Shown here piece after piece: positions 5,126 to 6,598 of a stretch of DNA of 6,598 bases. A model generated the notes under the pieces. That model was given only the letters and a program-made list of their open reading frames with translations, did no database searches and was not told where the DNA came from. The number at the start of each line of letters is the position of its first letter. Positions within the stretch are counted from its first letter, which is position 1. A program made the position numbers and the translations under genes. Where the stretch lies: the NCBI GenBank assembly GCA_013151875.1, contig JAADHL010000173.1, positions 1-6,598 of the forward strand, written 5' to 3'. Origin of the DNA: Deltaproteobacteria bacterium. GTDB taxonomy: Bacteria > Myxococcota_A > UBA9042 > DTJE01.

Positions 5126-6388
5126 ATGTACGACACCATTTTCAAGTCAGCCACGACCGTGGTTGATGGAGAGGTCGTGGTCCGCGACGTCGGCGTCACA
5201 TCGGGACGCATCGAGAAGATCGGAACCATGGAAAAAGAGTCGGCGCGGCGGGAAGTACCCTGCGAGGGTCGTCTGCTGATGCCGGGCGCCATCGACATGC
5301 ACGCCCACCTGCGCGAACCAGGAGGGACCCACAAGGAGGACATCTCATCCGGCACCGCCGCCGCCGTTGCCGCGGGAGTCACCACCGTACTCGACATGCC
5401 CAACACCAATCCTCCAACCACCACCGTCTCTGCCCTGAGGGAAAAAACAGCCATAGCGGGGCGCACCGCGCACTGTCGCATCGGCTTTTTCATGGCGCTT
5501 ACCGCGCGAAACGTGGATCAACTGGAACAGGCGGCTTCGATTCCGGGCTTTGCCGGGGTCAAAGTCTACCTCGGCTCGACCACCGGAAACATCCTTCTGA
5601 CCGATGTTGATCCGCTTGAAACAGCCCTGGCCAGGGTTCCGGCGTTGTTCGCCTTTCACGCGGAACTGGAATCGGTGCTTCAAAGGCACAAAGATGACGT
5701 CGCCCTTCCGGACGCGCGCTCGCACCATGTCCTGCGGCCGCCGGAAGCCGTGACTGAGGGCACGCGCCTGGTGCTTGAACACGCATCCAGGCCGGGTCTT
5801 CGGCTTCATCTGTGTCACGTGTCCACCGCGGGCGAACTTGAGGTCCTGGATGACACGCCCACCGCCTCCGAGGTCACCTGCGAAGTTACGCCCCATCACC
5901 TCCGTTTCACCCACGAAGACGCTGCACGCCTTGACAACCGGATAAAGGTCAACCCTCCGGTCCAGGGCAAAGCCGACCGCAAGGCCCTGCGCGCCGCCCT
6001 GGCCGACGGCCGGATTCAGGCGGTTGCGACCGACCATGCCCCCCATACGCTCGAAGAAAAAAACCGGCCCTATCCCAGCGCCCCTTCCGGAGTGCCTGGC
6101 CTGGATATCATGGTCCCCTGGGTGCTTCGGCTCGTCCAGGAGGGGAAACTGACGATCCAGCGCGCATTCGAAGTACTGTGCTCGAATCCGGCGCGCATCG
6201 CCGGGATGGACGACAGGGGCAGGATCGAGGAGGGACTCGACGCCGACCTGGCGCTGTGGGACCTCGACAGTACCTGGAAGGTCGAACGTTCGGACATCAA
6301 CAGCCGTTGCGGCTGGAGCCCATTCGAGGGAGACACCCTTGCCGCGCGGCCTCTCGGGGTCTGGGTGCAAGGGGAACGTCGGGTCTGA
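5126..6388 (+). CDS. pyrC: Dihydroorotase (amidohydrolase superfamily)
   Basis: 420 residues from the ATG at 5126, typical for a type I-like dihydroorotase, which interconverts carbamoyl-aspartate and dihydroorotate in pyrimidine synthesis in the cytoplasm. Metal and substrate residues are visible: D-M-H-A-H-L-R-E-P-G with His59/His61 and Arg63; M-P-N-T-N-P with Asn93; Lys146 in G-V-K-V-Y-L-G-S-T-T-G, the likely carboxylated bridging lysine; His178 in F-H-A-E; His231 in L-C-H-V-S-T-A; and Asp303 in A-T-D-H-A-P-H. The end, W-S-P-F-E-G-D-T-L followed by a V-x-V-x-G strand, is the usual dihydroorotase C-terminus. The start M-Y-D-T-I-F-K-S-A also matches family N-termini; an ATG at 5054 would add 24 residues of repeat-derived sequence. 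Related hydantoinases and allantoinases share the fold, but the R-E-P-G and W-S-P-F-E-G segments favour dihydroorotase. No pyr neighbour is present, so it seems to be transcribed alone. Confidence 0.92.
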   Translation: MYDTIFKSATTVVDGEVVVRDVGVTSGRIEKIGTMEKESARREVPCEGRLLMPGAIDMHAHLREPGGTHKEDISSGTAAAVAAGVTTVLDMPNTNPPTTTVSALREKTAIAGRTAHCRIGFFMALTARNVDQLEQAASIPGFAGVKVYLGSTTGNILLTDVDPLETALARVPALFAFHAELESVLQRHKDDVALPDARSHHVLRPPEAVTEGTRLVLEHASRPGLRLHLCHVSTAGELEVLDDTPTASEVTCEVTPHHLRFTHEDAARLDNRIKVNPPVQGKADRKALRAALADGRIQAVATDHAPHTLEEKNRPYPSAPSGVPGLDIMVPWVLRLVQEGKLTIQRAFEVLCSNPARIAGMDDRGRIEEGLDADLALWDLDSTWKVERSDINSRCGWSPFEGDTLAARPLGVWVQGERRV

Positions 6389-6391
6389 AAC

Positions 6392-6598
6392 TTACTGGGT
6401 TTTCTGCTCTTTCAGGTCGGCTATGAGTCGCTGCAGGTTGTTGTAGACCAGTTTGGCGGGTTCGACCAGATCGGACCCTTGCGCCGAACCTTCGACAATG
6501 AACTTCTTTAGATAGAACGACGCCTGTCGATATCTGCCCAGCCGGATAAGCGCGTTTGCCAGGTTGAAAGCGCACGTCGTGTTCGTGGGATCGTTTTC
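6392..6598 (-). CDS. Tetratricopeptide-repeat protein, C-terminal fragment
   Basis: The last 68 codons of a gene that enters from the right edge; the stop is TAA at 6392-6394. The translation starts ENDPTNTTCAFNLANALIRL and continues G-R-Y-R-Q-A-S-F-Y-L-K-K-F. This is a clear TPR unit: D-P-x-N before helix A, N-L-A-x-A-L, the L-G-R-Y turn, then helix B with an Ala and aromatic at the expected places (residues about 3-34). A second amphipathic helix (about 45-64) ends in a charged tail. TPRs mediate protein-protein binding; nothing here shows the partner or location. It converges on the dihydroorotase gene with three bases between the two stop codons, leaving no room for a separate terminator. 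Confidence 0.8.
   Translation of the reverse strand, partial: ENDPTNTTCAFNLANALIRLGRYRQASFYLKKFIVEGSAQGSDLVEPAKLVYNNLQRLIADLKEQKTQ

Noticed and set aside
4873..5493. A minus-strand open frame spanning the lipoprotein/dihydroorotase gap.
   Set aside because: It overlaps the starts of two well-supported genes. It includes the heptamer block read in another frame (V-D-R-R-S-S-I-V), and no ribosome site or domain supports it.
5345..6370. A long minus-strand open frame opposite dihydroorotase.
   Set aside because: It mirrors the dihydroorotase gene, whose catalytic motifs are all intact. Its translation has no recognisable domain and is rich in Arg, Gly and His, typical of antisense frames in GC-rich DNA.
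6385..6405. Possible hairpin terminator at the dihydroorotase/TPR convergence.
   Set aside because: Only a four- to five-base imperfect stem is possible, with a short T-run inside and not after it.

Overview
The window is GC-rich and densely coded. It looks like a chromosomal segment of a Gram-negative bacterium: it has strong purine-rich Shine-Dalgarno sites, a secreted probable lipoprotein, short gene gaps and fatty-acid/acetoacetyl-CoA metabolism genes. The thiolase plus enoyl-CoA hydratase pair and the general style would suit the former Deltaproteobacteria (Desulfobacterota), but nothing here fixes the taxon. There are no RNA genes, CRISPR arrays, insertion sequences, prophage genes or att sites that I can see, and no gene-free stretch longer than about 145 bases.

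Layout. Bases 1-1393 (minus strand) hold the end-truncated start of an enoyl-CoA hydratase gene and, upstream of it in the same transcription direction, a complete acetyl-CoA acetyltransferase (thiolase) gene with a perfect Shine-Dalgarno and a plausible sigma70-type promoter. This is the start of a beta-oxidation/acetoacetyl-CoA operon that runs off the left edge. Divergent from it, on the plus strand, is a HAD-IIA (NagD-like) phosphatase gene (1537-2361). It converges on a two-gene minus-strand unit: a secreted, probably lipid-anchored protein (3411-4982) followed directly by an extended short-chain dehydrogenase/epimerase (2428-3408), spaced for translational coupling. Divergent from the lipoprotein is a dihydroorotase gene (5126-6388, plus). 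It converges, with only three bases between stop codons, on the 3' end of a tetratricopeptide-repeat protein gene that enters from the right edge.

How the genes work together. Thiolase and enoyl-CoA hydratase are natural partners in acyl-CoA chain shortening or in C4 acyl-CoA synthesis. The lipoprotein and the SDR protein form a likely co-expressed pair. The lipoprotein has the layout of a GH39-like TIM-barrel plus beta-sandwich protein but lacks the usual Asn-Glu-Pro acid/base motif, and the SDR resembles nucleotide-sugar epimerases, so a role in envelope or surface glycan handling is a reasonable guess. The dihydroorotase stands alone, away from other pyrimidine genes.

The most unusual features are the divergent GH39-like lipoprotein and a short degenerate heptamer tandem repeat with dyad symmetry in the lipoprotein/dihydroorotase intergenic region. 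I do not see convincing evidence of a wholly new multi-gene system.
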